NCBI RefSeq assembly: GCF_001552135.1
Contig: NZ_BCQP01000055.1
Span: forward strand, 1-64,000
DNA length: 64,000 nucleotides
From: Actinomadura chibensis NBRC 106107
GTDB taxonomy: Bacteria; Actinomycetota; Actinomycetes; Streptosporangiales; Streptosporangiaceae
Direction of reading: 5' to 3'
Under the pieces are notes generated by a model. The model was not told where the DNA came from. It did no database searches and was given only the letters and a program-made list of their open reading frames with translations. Positions 36,068 through 45,031 of the stretch are shown one piece after another; position 1 is the stretch's first letter, and each line of letters opens with the position of its first letter. The translations under genes were made by a program, and so were the position numbers.

Positions 36068-37633
36068 ATGCCCACGTACCTGTCGCCCGGCGTCTACGTC
36101 GAGGAGGTGGCCAGCGGGTCCCGCCCGATCGAGGGGGTGGGCACGTCCGTGGCGGCCTTCGTCGGATTCGCTCCCGAAGGCCCGCTGAACGAGCCCGTGC
36201 TCGTCACGAACTGGTCGCAGTACGTCGCCTCCTTCGGGGACTTCACCGACGGCTACTACCTCGCCCACGCCGTGTACGGGTTCTTCAACAACGGCGGCGC
36301 CACCTGCTACGTGATCCGCGTCGGCGGGACGGCCCAGAACGGGAACGGCGCGGACGGCGCGCCGAAGCAGCTCGCCGCCGCGCCGGAGCCCGCCCGGCTC
36401 GGCGGGTTCGACGTCGCGGCCGTCCCGGGGGCGGCGGCCGCGAGCGTCACGGTGGAGGTCGCCGACGCCGACGGCGGCGACAAGGGCGGCGAGAAGGCCG
36501 ACGACCGGTTCAAGCTCGTCGTCAAGGTCGACGGTGCGGTCGTCGAGAGCTTCACCGTCTCGACGAAGAAGAACACCCGCAACTACGTCGTCACGCAGGT
36601 GCGGGAGCGGTCGAAGCTCATCACCGTGACGGAGGCCGCGGCGGGGCAGCTCGTCCGACCCGACAACCAGAGCGTGACGCTGGCCGTCCCGGCGGCGCCC
36701 GCCGCGCCGACCGCCGACGGGCGGGCGATCACGCCCGAGCACTACCTCGGCGACACCGCCGACCGGACCGGCTTCGGCGGCCTGGAGGCCATCGACGCGG
36801 TCACGATGGTCGCCGCGCCGGACCTGATGAGCGCCTACGAGCGCGGCGTCCTCGACCTGGAGGGCGTCAAGGCCGTCCAGCTCGGGATGATCGCGCACTG
36901 CGAGCTGATGGGCGACCGGGTGGCGATCCTCGACCCGCCGCCGGGGCTGAACGTCCGGCAGGTGCACGAGTGGCGGCAGGAGACCGCCGGGTACGACTCG
37001 CGCTACGCCGCCCTCTACTACCCGTGGATCAAGGTCTTCGACCCGTCGTCCGGGCAGACGGGGCTGGTGCCGCCGAGCGGTCACATGGCGGGCATCTGGG
37101 CCCGCAGCGACGTCGAGCGCGGCGTGCACAAGGCGCCCGCGAACGAGATCGTCCGCGGCGCCGTGGACCTGGGGCTCCAGGTCACGAAAGGCGAGCAGGA
37201 TCTGCTCAACCCGATCGGCGTGAACTGCATCCGCGCCTTTCCGGGACGGGGCGTCCGGGTGTGGGGCGCGCGGACGCTGGCGTCCGACCCGGCGTGGCGC
37301 TACCTGAACGTCCGGCGCTATTTCAACTACCTGGAGGAGTCGATCCTCATCGGCACCCAATGGGTGGTGTTCGAGCCGAACGACCAGGAGCTGTGGGCGC
37401 GGATCCGCCGCAACATCTCCGCCTTCCTGGTCACCGAATGGCGGGACGGCGCGCTCTTCGGCGCCACCGCCGACCAGGCGTTCTACGTGAAGTGCGACGA
37501 GGAGACCAACCCGCCGGAGTCGGTCGACCTCGGACGCGTGGTCTGCGAGATCGGCGTCGCGCCGGTCAAGCCCGCCGAGTTCGTCGTCTTCCGGCTGGCG
37601 CAGATCTCCGGCGGCGGCGAGCTGGAGGAATAG
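36068..37633 (+). CDS. Contractile tail sheath protein
   Basis: A 521-residue sheath protein. It opens PTYLSPGVYVEEVASGSRPIEGVGTSVAAFVG, the universal sheath N-terminus, and ends with the conserved C-terminal block (NVRRYFNYLEESI, TQWVVFEPNDQELWARIRRNISAFL, GRVVCEIGVAPVKPAEFVVFRL). The middle (about 100-225) is a variable inserted domain rich in Ala, Asp and Lys. The sheath contracts to drive the inner tube. An AGTAGCTGCC leader after a G-rich site precedes the ATG. Starts the structural operon with the tube gene 48 bases downstream. Confidence 0.97.
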   Translation: MPTYLSPGVYVEEVASGSRPIEGVGTSVAAFVGFAPEGPLNEPVLVTNWSQYVASFGDFTDGYYLAHAVYGFFNNGGATCYVIRVGGTAQNGNGADGAPKQLAAAPEPARLGGFDVAAVPGAAAASVTVEVADADGGDKGGEKADDRFKLVVKVDGAVVESFTVSTKKNTRNYVVTQVRERSKLITVTEAAAGQLVRPDNQSVTLAVPAAPAAPTADGRAITPEHYLGDTADRTGFGGLEAIDAVTMVAAPDLMSAYERGVLDLEGVKAVQLGMIAHCELMGDRVAILDPPPGLNVRQVHEWRQETAGYDSRYAALYYPWIKVFDPSSGQTGLVPPSGHMAGIWARSDVERGVHKAPANEIVRGAVDLGLQVTKGEQDLLNPIGVNCIRAFPGRGVRVWGARTLASDPAWRYLNVRRYFNYLEESILIGTQWVVFEPNDQELWARIRRNISAFLVTEWRDGALFGATADQAFYVKCDEETNPPESVDLGRVVCEIGVAPVKPAEFVVFRLAQISGGGELEE

Positions 37634-37681
37634 CGCGCCCCGCCGCTTGATACGTGACGGTCTTCAAAGACAGGGAGAACC

Positions 37682-38131
37682 ATGGCATTCAACAAAGCCG
37701 ACTCGGCAGCCGCGCACAATTTCGGCCTCCAGATCGACGGCACCACCGTGGAGTATCTGCAGCGGGTGAGCGGGCTCGGCCAGGAGCAGGACGTCATCGA
37801 GTTCAAGCAGAACTCGGCGAAGGGCCAGCCGGCGACGGCGAAGATGCCCGGCGTCGCCAAGGCCGGGGAGATCCAGGTCGTCCGCGCCACGACGCAGAGC
37901 CAGGCCTTCTCCGACTGGATCAAGAAGTCGTTCGAGGGCGACATGAGCTCCGCCCGCAAGAACGCCACGATCATCCAGATGGACTACCAGAACAACCCGG
38001 TGCGGCGGTTCAACCTCCGCAACGCCTGGTGCAGCAGCCAGAAGTTCGACGACCTGGAGGCGGGCAGCACCTCGCCCGTCACCGAGACGATCACCATCAC
38101 CTACGAAGAGATGAAGGTCGAAGGCGGCTGA
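37682..38131 (+). CDS. Inner tube protein (T4 gp19 family)
   Basis: A 149-residue tail tube protein: AHNFGLQIDGTTVEYLQRVSGL, then ARKNATIIQMDYQNNPVRRFNLRNAW and a C-terminal PVTETITITYEEMKVEGG, the standard gp19-like pattern. AGGGAGAACC precedes the ATG. It forms the stacked hexameric rings inside the sheath. The stop overlaps the next ATG by one base. A second gp19-like protein is at 41613. Confidence 0.95.
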   Translation: MAFNKADSAAAHNFGLQIDGTTVEYLQRVSGLGQEQDVIEFKQNSAKGQPATAKMPGVAKAGEIQVVRATTQSQAFSDWIKKSFEGDMSSARKNATIIQMDYQNNPVRRFNLRNAWCSSQKFDDLEAGSTSPVTETITITYEEMKVEGG

Positions 38132-38535
38132 TGCGCCGGTCAGCGCCCGCCGTGGACTCGGTCCGGATGCGGACCGAGTTCACCTTCGAACTCCCGCGCG
38201 GCTACGTGGACAAGAGCGGGGCCGTCCACCGCGAGGGCGCGATGCGCCTGGCCACCGCCAAGGACGAGCTCATCCCCCTCCAGGACGTGCGCGTCCGGGA
38301 GAACCCGCCGTACCTCTCGGTGGTGCTGCTCGCCCGGGTGATCACCCGGCTGGGCTCGCTGACGGAGGTCCACGACGGCGTCGTGGAGGGGATGTTCGCC
38401 TCCGACCTGGCGTTCCTCCAGGACTTCTACCGCCAGATCAACGCCGAGGGCCACACCCTGGCCAGCGTGGAATGCCCGTCCTGCGCGGAGTCCTTCCAGG
38501 TGGACCTCGCCGGGAGCCGCCTGGGGGAATCGTGA
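38131..38535 (+). CDS. Conserved eCIS protein (gpW/chaperone position), CPxC motif
   Basis: A 134-residue protein with a beta-rich first half (RTEFTFELPRGYVDKSGAVH) and helical second half (EGMFASDLAFLQDFYRQINAEG), ending with a CPSCAESFQVDL metal-ribbon-like CxxC. Proteins of this size and pattern occupy the slot after the tube gene in actinobacterial injection systems and correspond to the small structural/assembly proteins of tailed phages. Exact role unknown. Confidence 0.75.
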   Translation: MRRSAPAVDSVRMRTEFTFELPRGYVDKSGAVHREGAMRLATAKDELIPLQDVRVRENPPYLSVVLLARVITRLGSLTEVHDGVVEGMFASDLAFLQDFYRQINAEGHTLASVECPSCAESFQVDLAGSRLGES

Positions 38536-38675
38536 CGTACCCGCCGGACCGCCTGCACCGGGAGATCGCCTACATCGCCTACCACTTCCACTGGTCCCTT
38601 GAGGAGATCATGAACCTGGAGCATCCGGACCGGCGCCGGTACGTCACCCAGATCGCCTCCCTGGTGAGCGACTGA
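38532..38675 (+). CDS. Small DUF6760-like eCIS protein
   Basis: A 47-residue protein: GTG start with a 4-base GTGA overlap, YPPDRLHREIAYIAYHFHW followed by LEEIMNLEHPDRRRYV. This short motif is a recurrent eCIS family, similar to the second product of phage tail-assembly frameshift genes (gpG-GT-like). It is too short for most gene finders but conserved in context. Confidence 0.8.
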   Translation: MTYPPDRLHREIAYIAYHFHWSLEEIMNLEHPDRRRYVTQIASLVSD

Positions 38676-38677
38676 CC

Positions 38678-41602
38678 ATGGGCCTCCGCGACCTGTTCAC
38701 CCGCCGCCCGCACCCGGCCTCGGTCCCTGCGGGCGCGCCCGGCTGGCGGGAACTGCCGGAACCGGGCACCCCGCCCCCGATGGGGACGATCTCCAGCACG
38801 TCGTTCGGCTCGGCGCTGGCGACGTGGCGGTCGCCGTCGCTCTCGGGGGAGATCGCCCGCCAGGTCCGGTTGGACGCGCCGAACAGCATGGAGTGGGACC
38901 CGCCCCGTCCCGTCCACGAGGGCACGTCCCCGCCGATGCCGCTGGCGGCTGCGGAGCCCGACCCGGCACCGCGTCCCACAACGCCTTTGACGACCGCGCG
39001 AGCGGTGCCGCGCCCGGTACGCCCGCTAAGGTCGCACCCCGAGGCGCCTCCGCCCGCAACCCCTCCGGCCGACGCCGAGCCCACCGCACCGGCCGATGTT
39101 CCGGCGGTTCAGCGCAAGGCGGCGACACCAGGGACACCACCGACCGCGCGGCGGGCGGCTACGAGCACTCCTCCGCCTCCAGCGGAGGAGAGCACGCCGA
39201 TGCGGCGCTCGGCGGCGGAGCCGAGCGGGGGGACACCGGCGAAGCCGCCCGCCGCGCCCACACGGTCCCGTGGTGGACGCGTCGCACGCTCGATCTCCGA
39301 GCCCAGACACCAGACCCAGCCCTCAGCGAAGCCGGGGGTCACGGCTCCGACCGCCCCCACGAACGCCCTTGCACCCGCCGAACGTCCTGCGCCCAAGCCC
39401 GACCTGCCAGTGCAGCGCTCGGCAAAGGCCCCGGCTCCAGAACGGCGGCCGTCGAGCCCGCCCCCACCTGCCGCCCACACCCCACCCAAGGCCGAACCAC
39501 CGGTGCGCCCTTCGGGAGAAGCACAGACTTCGCCGCCTTCAACTCCTCCCGCACCCAAGACTGAATCGCCGGGCACGCCTTCACCAGAGCCGCCGCCGAG
39601 TGCTACCGCACCCGTCGCGGGTGTGACGTCCAGCCCCGAACAGGTTGAGCGTCCGTCGAAGCCCTCTGCGTCCACCGCGAGTGCAGCGCCCAAGCCCGAA
39701 CCGCCAGTCCAACGCTCGACGAAGGCACCGATTTCGGGGTCGCCATCGAACGCTCCCAAGCCCATCGAGAATTCGGTGCCCGCGCCCGAACCACTGGTCC
39801 AACGCTCGACGAAGGCACCGAGACCGGAGCCCTCTCCGAGCGCTTCCGCGCCGGGGACGCCGGTCGCGGAGTGGCCGTCGAGCGGGTCCGCGCCTGGCGC
39901 GTCCAAGCCGGAACTTCCGGTTGAGCGCGCGGCGGAGATGCCGAGCGCTCCCACGTCCTTCGAGCGTTCTGCGCCCGAGGCTGAACTGCCGGTGCAGCGC
40001 TCGGTGGAGGCGCCGGTTTCGGAGCGGCTGTCGAGTGCTTCCGCGCCCGTTGCGCGTGTGGCGTCCGGGCCCGAACAGGTTGAGCGTTCATCGAAGGCGT
40101 CTGCGTCCGTTGCGGGTGTGGTGCCCGAGCCCGAACCGCTAGTCCAGCGCTCGGTGAAGGGGCCGAGACCGGAGCGGCCGTCGAGTGGTTCCGCGCCTGG
40201 CGCGTCCAGGCCGGAACTTCCGGTTGAGCGCGCGGCGGAGATGCCGAGCGCTCCCACGTCCTTCGAGGGTTCTGCGCCCGAGACTGAAATGCCGGTGCGG
40301 CGCTCGGTGGAGCCGCCGGTTTCGGAGCGGCCGTCGGGTGTTTCCGTGCCTGGCGGGCGGGGGGAGGTGGACGCGTCCGCTGGTCGGCCGGAAGTCGTCC
40401 GGTCGGGGCGGCGGGCGGTGTCCAAGGCGGCGCGGGCCAAGAGGCGCGCGGGGTTGGGGGCGCCCTTGCCCGCGCCGCCGCCACCCGGGGAGGCGGAGGC
40501 CGCCTCGCCGGAAGTGCGGGTCGGTCGTCCTGGATCCCGTCCCACCTCGATGGGACGGGTGGCCGCGGAACCGGCGGGAGAAGAGAGCGCGCTCCGTGCC
40601 ATGCGCGTCTCCGCCCAGGTTCCGGGTCCCCCACCCGCCGTTCCGCCCACCGCACGGGCGGGACGGCGGGTGGGGCTCGGCCCGCCCGTCCAACGTTCGA
40701 CGGCGGCTCCGCACCCGACCCCGCCCCGGCAGTCTCCGAAGCCACGCGCTGTGCCAGACGCCCCGAATCGCGATGGGGGAGGCGGTGCTTCAGCGCCGGA
40801 GCCGCCCTCGGTCGTTCGTCCGATCCAACGGTCGCCGGGTGCCGTGGCGACCGGCGTCGTTCCGGTTTCTGAAGGTGCGGGCGGTGGGGCGGTCTCGCCG
40901 TCTGCCGAGTCGCAGGACGGCGCCTCCGAGCCTCGACCCCCCGTGGTCGTTCGCCCGATTCAACGGTCGTCGACGCGGGGCGCTGACCGGGTGGCGGCTT
41001 CGCCGCGTCCGGCTGGAGTGGTTCGGCGGGCGGCGCGGACCGGGAGCGTGATCAGCGCTCCCGCTCGAAGGGACGTGCCCCATGGGGCGGGGAGTCCCGT
41101 CGTCATGCGGCGGGTCGAGCGCGGTGGCGCGGCTCGGCCGGTCGCTCTTTCGCGGCCATCGGTTCGGCGCGGCGCGGTTGCCCCAGCCTCCACCGCGTCG
41201 TCCGTTCCGGTGGGCCGGGCACCCGGATTTCAATCGGCTCCGGGTTCGCCCACCGCGCGCCCGGCGGCCTCCTTTGACACCGCCCTTGCCTGGGAGGCCG
41301 CCGGGCCCGCGTCACGTCCCCCGTCCGCTGCTCTGCCGGTGCAGCGCGAAACGGCGCCGCCGCCTCCGCGGAAAGAGCGGCAGGTCGCGGAACCGGCGCC
41401 GCCCAAGCGGCCCCCGGCCGCGCCGGTCCAGCGGCGGACGCAGACATCAGCGGCGCCGCGCACGACCACCGGACGGCAACCGGAGATCGACCTGGACGAG
41501 CTCGCCCGCCGACTCATCGGGCCGCTGACGCGGCTGCTGCGGGCGGAACTGCGACTGGACCGGGAAAGGGTCGGGCGGCTGCGCGACCCGCGGACCTACT
41601 GA
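38678..41602 (+). CDS. Large Pro/Ala/Ser-rich eCIS protein, repeat-containing
   Basis: A 974-residue protein with short ordered ends. The N-terminus (MGLRDLFTRRPHP to about residue 75) and the last 40 residues (EIDLDELARRLIGPLTRLL, then AELRLDRERVG) are conserved-looking. Between them lie about 850 low-complexity residues rich in Pro, Ala, Ser, Glu, with many repeats of (V/L)QRS/RRS and PExPVQRS. Two copies of a 101-residue period are visible (39869-40343). It starts two bases after DUF6760. Its position matches a poorly known actinobacterial eCIS protein; roles as a length-setting tape-measure substitute or cargo organiser are speculation. No membrane segments. Confidence 0.8.
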   Translation: MGLRDLFTRRPHPASVPAGAPGWRELPEPGTPPPMGTISSTSFGSALATWRSPSLSGEIARQVRLDAPNSMEWDPPRPVHEGTSPPMPLAAAEPDPAPRPTTPLTTARAVPRPVRPLRSHPEAPPPATPPADAEPTAPADVPAVQRKAATPGTPPTARRAATSTPPPPAEESTPMRRSAAEPSGGTPAKPPAAPTRSRGGRVARSISEPRHQTQPSAKPGVTAPTAPTNALAPAERPAPKPDLPVQRSAKAPAPERRPSSPPPPAAHTPPKAEPPVRPSGEAQTSPPSTPPAPKTESPGTPSPEPPPSATAPVAGVTSSPEQVERPSKPSASTASAAPKPEPPVQRSTKAPISGSPSNAPKPIENSVPAPEPLVQRSTKAPRPEPSPSASAPGTPVAEWPSSGSAPGASKPELPVERAAEMPSAPTSFERSAPEAELPVQRSVEAPVSERLSSASAPVARVASGPEQVERSSKASASVAGVVPEPEPLVQRSVKGPRPERPSSGSAPGASRPELPVERAAEMPSAPTSFEGSAPETEMPVRRSVEPPVSERPSGVSVPGGRGEVDASAGRPEVVRSGRRAVSKAARAKRRAGLGAPLPAPPPPGEAEAASPEVRVGRPGSRPTSMGRVAAEPAGEESALRAMRVSAQVPGPPPAVPPTARAGRRVGLGPPVQRSTAAPHPTPPRQSPKPRAVPDAPNRDGGGGASAPEPPSVVRPIQRSPGAVATGVVPVSEGAGGGAVSPSAESQDGASEPRPPVVVRPIQRSSTRGADRVAASPRPAGVVRRAARTGSVISAPARRDVPHGAGSPVVMRRVERGGAARPVALSRPSVRRGAVAPASTASSVPVGRAPGFQSAPGSPTARPAASFDTALAWEAAGPASRPPSAALPVQRETAPPPPRKERQVAEPAPPKRPPAAPVQRRTQTSAAPRTTTGRQPEIDLDELARRLIGPLTRLLRAELRLDRERVGRLRDPRTY
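39869..40343 (+). repeat. Near-identical 170-bp duplication, 303-bp period
   Basis: Positions 39869-40040 and 40172-40343 are close to identical (for example GGAACTTCCGGTTGAGCGCG and the following GGCGGAGATGCCGAGCGCTC in both). The offset of 303 bases is exactly 101 codons, so the duplication keeps frame and encodes repeated PELPVERAAEMPSAPTSFE. Partial, more diverged copies of the VQRSxxAP unit surround it. Confidence 0.85.
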
Positions 41603-41612
41603 ACGGAATGCG

Positions 41613-42038
41613 ATGCCGAAGAAGAACGATCCCGGCTCGACGACGTTCTTCAGGCTCTCCATCGACGGGGAGAGCCTGGGGAACTTCAACGGGTGCGAGG
41701 GGCTCGACGCCCAGGTGGACATCGAGCAGCGTGAAGAAGGCGGCAACAACGGGCACGTGTGGCAGTTGCCCACGCGGGTGCGGCACTCGAACATCCGGCT
41801 GACCCGTCCGATCAACGAGGAGACGGCCAAGGTGATGGCCTGGATCTCCTCAGTGGCGACGGGGATCGAGCGGCCGACGGCGCAGATCGAGGCGCTGCGC
41901 GCCAACGGAACGCTGGTCGCGCGCTGGTCGCTGCTCGAAGTGGTGCCGGTGAGCTGGACGGGCCCGACGCTCGACCCCGACAGCTCGTCCGTTGCGACCG
42001 AGGTCCTGGAGATCGCGCACCACGGGTTCATGGGCTGA
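41613..42038 (+). CDS. Second gp19-like tail tube/adaptor protein
   Basis: A 141-residue gp19-family protein: STTFFRLSIDGESLGNFNGCEGLDAQVDIEQ, then WQLPTRVRHSNIRLTRPIN and VATEVLEIAHHGF. Injection systems usually encode a main tube protein plus one or more tube-initiator proteins (Pvc5/Cis5 type) that seat the tube on the spike. Being next to the LysM baseplate gene, this copy is more likely the initiator. One-base TGATG overlap with the next gene. Confidence 0.9.
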   Translation: MPKKNDPGSTTFFRLSIDGESLGNFNGCEGLDAQVDIEQREEGGNNGHVWQLPTRVRHSNIRLTRPINEETAKVMAWISSVATGIERPTAQIEALRANGTLVARWSLLEVVPVSWTGPTLDPDSSSVATEVLEIAHHGFMG

Positions 42039-42742
42039 TGGCGGGCAACGCGAGCCATGTCCGGGCGACGCTCGCCGTCCACAACCCCCCGGCGGGGAAC
42101 GGGACGCAGCCCGGCGCGCAGATGAAGGAGATCAAGTTCCAGTTCAACCCGGCGCAGCTGGAGCTGAGCAAGTCGGCGAACTGGAAGTACACCCCGGCGG
42201 TCGCGACCAGGGACGGGGCCAAGGTGGAGTTCCTCGGCTCCGAGCAGCAGAGCCTCGAACTGGAGATCTTCCTCGACTCGTCCAACCGTCCGGACGGCAC
42301 GCGGGTGCGCGAGGACGTCGAGACGCTGTTCTCCTGCCTGCGGCCCGCGCCGTCCAGCCTGCCGGACCGGTCGTCCCCGCCGTGGGTGATCTTCGAGTGG
42401 GGCAAGTTCGCGACCGTGAAGTTCGTCGCCTACGTGCGGCGGGTCAGCGCGACCTACACGCTGTTCAGCCCGACCGGGTCGCCGGTCCGGGCGACGTGCC
42501 GGGTGTCGCTTGAGGAGATCCCGCAGGACACGCCGAACCAGAACCCGACCTCGGGCGCGCTGACGGCGCGGAGCGTGCACCGGCTGGTGGCGGGCGACAC
42601 GCTCCAGTCGCTGGCCTGGCGGGAGTACGGCGACGCGACGGCCTGGCGGGTGATCGCCGAGGCCAACGAGATCGACGACCCGATGCGGCTGGAGCCGGGA
42701 CGCGAGCTCCTGCTGCCCGCCGCCGAGGACGTCCGGGCCTAG
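42038..42742 (+). CDS. LysM-containing baseplate protein (Pvc7/gp53-like)
   Basis: A 234-residue protein with an N-terminal tube-adaptor domain (KEIKFQFNPAQLELSKSANW; EVLFLGSEQQSLELEIFLDS region) and a C-terminal LysM (HRLVAGDTLQSLAWREYGDATAWRVIAEAN, to LEPGRELLLPA). This arrangement is diagnostic of the Afp7/Pvc7/Cis7 baseplate protein that joins tube and spike. It precedes the spike gene by 16 bases with AGAAGGGGGAGAAGG between. Confidence 0.93.
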   Translation: MAGNASHVRATLAVHNPPAGNGTQPGAQMKEIKFQFNPAQLELSKSANWKYTPAVATRDGAKVEFLGSEQQSLELEIFLDSSNRPDGTRVREDVETLFSCLRPAPSSLPDRSSPPWVIFEWGKFATVKFVAYVRRVSATYTLFSPTGSPVRATCRVSLEEIPQDTPNQNPTSGALTARSVHRLVAGDTLQSLAWREYGDATAWRVIAEANEIDDPMRLEPGRELLLPAAEDVRA

Positions 42743-42758
42743 GAGAAGGGGGAGAAGG

Positions 42759-44543
42759 GTGTCGAAGGGCGCATACACCAACCAGCTCTCGGTGACCGTC
42801 GACGGCCGTCCGCTGACGCGCGAGCAGCGGCGGAGCCTGGTCCAGGGCTGGGTGGACTCCAGCGTGAACGTCCCCGCGTCCTTCCAGCTGACCTTCCGGG
42901 ACCAGTACCGGCGGCTGCTCGGCGAACTGGGCGTGCGGATCGGCTCGAAGGTGGTGCTGCGGGCCCTCGCCGTCGGCAGGGACGGCGGCAAGCCGCTGTT
43001 CACCGGGGAGGTCACCGCGCTGGAGGCCGACTTCGACGACACCGGCAAGTTCAGCGTGGTCCGCGGCCACGACCCGGGGCACCGGCTGCTGCGCAACCAG
43101 CGCGTCGAGGGCTACCAGAACATGACCGCGTCCGACATCGCGCGCAAGATCGCGTCGCGGAACCGGCTGCGGATCGGCCGGATCGACCCGACCCGGACGC
43201 TCTACGAGACGATTACCCAGCCGAACGTCACCGACTGGGAGTTCCTGATCAGGCTGGCGCACGAGAACGGCGTCGAGGTCTACTTCTCGGACGAGGGCGA
43301 GTTCCGTTTCGTCGAGCCGAAGCCCGCGTCGGGCGCGCCCGGCAAGACGGCGAAGGCCGCGTCCAGCCCGTACGTGCTGGAGTTCGGGACGAACCTGCGC
43401 CGCTGCCGCACCGGCGTCACCGCCGCCGACCAGGTCGGCACGGTGCGGGTGCGGGGCTGGGACGTCCGCCGCAAACGCGAGGTGATCGGACGCGCCGACG
43501 CCACCCGCAACCCCGAACTGGACATCGGGCTGACCGGCGTCGACGCCGTCCAGCCGTTCGGGAAGGCGGAGCTGGTCGAGACCGGCATCCCCTACGACAC
43601 GCACGCGCAGGTGAAGGAGGCCGCGAAGGCGCTCGCGGGCGACGTCAGCGGCGCGTTCGCCGAGCTTGAGCTCGCGGCGGACGGCGACCCGAAGCTGCGT
43701 CCCGGGCTGCCGGTCGCGGTGAACCGGATCGGCCGCCCCTTCGAGGGCCGGTACACGGTCACCACCGCGCGGCACGTGTTCGGGATCGGGGACTCCTACG
43801 AGACGTGGCTGACGGTGTCCGGCCGCCAGCACCGGTCGCTGTTCGGGCTGGCGTCCGGCGGCGCCGCGCCCGCCGCGCCGAAGGTGCCCGGGGTCGCGTC
43901 CGCGATCGTCACCGACATCCAGGACCCGCGCAACCAGGGACGTGTCAAGCTGCGCTTCCCCTGGCTGAGCGACGACTACGTCAGCGACTGGGCCCGGGTG
44001 GTGCAGTACGGCGGGGTGCGCGGCGGCGGGCTCCTGATGCCGGACGTGAACGACGAGGTCCTCGTCGCGTTCGACCGGGGCGCCCTCGACCACCCCTACG
44101 TCATCGGCGGGCTCTACAACGGCGTCGACCGGCTGCCCAAGTACCGGCGGATGCCGGTGGTCGGGACGTCCGGCCGGGTGAACTGGCGCAGCGTCGCGTC
44201 CCGCACCGGGAACCGGATCGAGCTGGTGGACGCGCCCGGCCAGCAGGGCGTGAAGGTCGCGAGCGGCGACGACCGGATGACGGTCGAGATGCGCGAGACC
44301 GGGACGCGGCTCACCGTCCACAGCGACGGCAGCGTCGACATCTCCGGCAACCGGACGGTGACGGTGAGGGGCCCGGTCATCCGGGTCAACGCGACGACGC
44401 GGCTCGACCTCCAGGCGGCGAGCATCGGCCTCCGCGCGGCGAACCTCATGGTCCAGGGCATCGTCGAGGTGCAGGGCAAGGTCAACGTCACCGGGCTGCT
44501 CACCCAGAACCACGCCCCGGTCATGATCATTCCAGCGGGCTGA
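42759..44543 (+). CDS. VgrG/gpD-like spike protein (Pvc8/Cis8-type)
   Basis: A 594-residue spike protein. The gp27-like part includes TQPNVTDWEFLIRLAHENGVEVYFSDEGEFRF. The gp5-like OB domain has VTDIQDPRNQGRVKLRFPWLSDDYVSDWARVVQ and DEVLVAFDRGALDHPYVIGGLYNG. A C-terminal beta-helix with VDISGNRTVTVRGPVIRVNATTRLDLQA ends the chain. GTG start. It forms the trimeric membrane-piercing tip. No PAAR-repeat protein is seen nearby. Confidence 0.95.
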   Translation: MSKGAYTNQLSVTVDGRPLTREQRRSLVQGWVDSSVNVPASFQLTFRDQYRRLLGELGVRIGSKVVLRALAVGRDGGKPLFTGEVTALEADFDDTGKFSVVRGHDPGHRLLRNQRVEGYQNMTASDIARKIASRNRLRIGRIDPTRTLYETITQPNVTDWEFLIRLAHENGVEVYFSDEGEFRFVEPKPASGAPGKTAKAASSPYVLEFGTNLRRCRTGVTAADQVGTVRVRGWDVRRKREVIGRADATRNPELDIGLTGVDAVQPFGKAELVETGIPYDTHAQVKEAAKALAGDVSGAFAELELAADGDPKLRPGLPVAVNRIGRPFEGRYTVTTARHVFGIGDSYETWLTVSGRQHRSLFGLASGGAAPAAPKVPGVASAIVTDIQDPRNQGRVKLRFPWLSDDYVSDWARVVQYGGVRGGGLLMPDVNDEVLVAFDRGALDHPYVIGGLYNGVDRLPKYRRMPVVGTSGRVNWRSVASRTGNRIELVDAPGQQGVKVASGDDRMTVEMRETGTRLTVHSDGSVDISGNRTVTVRGPVIRVNATTRLDLQAASIGLRAANLMVQGIVEVQGKVNVTGLLTQNHAPVMIIPAG

Positions 44544-44557
44544 ACGGGGGGATTTCG

Positions 44558-45031
44558 ATGGGGGAGCAGTTCGTCGGCGCGGGCTGGGGGTTCCCGATGC
44601 GGGTCAGCGCGTCCGGCGGGATCGTGCTCGTCACCGGGGAGCGGGAGATCGAGGAGGCGATCCGGCTGGTGCTCGCGACCGCGCCGGGCGAGCGCCCGTC
44701 CCGGCCCGAGTTCGGCTGCGCGATCCACGACCTCGTGTTCGCGCCCGTCAACGAGGAGACCGCCGGGCGCATCGCCTACGAGGTGCGCGGCAGCCTGGAC
44801 CGCTGGGAGCCGCGCATCGAGGTCGCCGACGTCCGGGTGAGCGTCGCGCCGGACGACCCGGCGGTGCTGTTCATCGACGTCCGCTACGAGGTCCGCGGCA
44901 CGAACAACCCGCGCAACCTGGTCTTCCCGTTCTATGTGATCCCGTCCCACGACGACCCGGCGGACGAGGTGGACGCAACGGACGCGACATCCCGGCCGGG
45001 CCGCCGACCGTCCTTCGAGAGCGGAACCTGA
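44558..45031 (+). CDS. GPW/gp25 family baseplate protein
   Basis: A 157-residue gp25-like wedge protein: GWGFPMRVSASGGIVLVTGEREIEEAIRLVL, then PGERPSRPEFGCAIHDLVFAP and the family EPRIEV motif (RWEPRIEVADVRV). gp25 initiates sheath assembly at the baseplate. AACGGGGGGATTTCG precedes the ATG at 44558. Its stop overlaps the next start (TGATG). Confidence 0.94.
   Translation: MGEQFVGAGWGFPMRVSASGGIVLVTGEREIEEAIRLVLATAPGERPSRPEFGCAIHDLVFAPVNEETAGRIAYEVRGSLDRWEPRIEVADVRVSVAPDDPAVLFIDVRYEVRGTNNPRNLVFPFYVIPSHDDPADEVDATDATSRPGRRPSFESGT

Noticed and set aside
39100..41500. Possible frameshift or separate small genes within the Pro-rich eCIS gene
   Set aside because: Antisense and shifted frames are also open here, but only the plus frame from 38678 keeps the repeated motif, the exact 101-codon duplication and the ordered ends.
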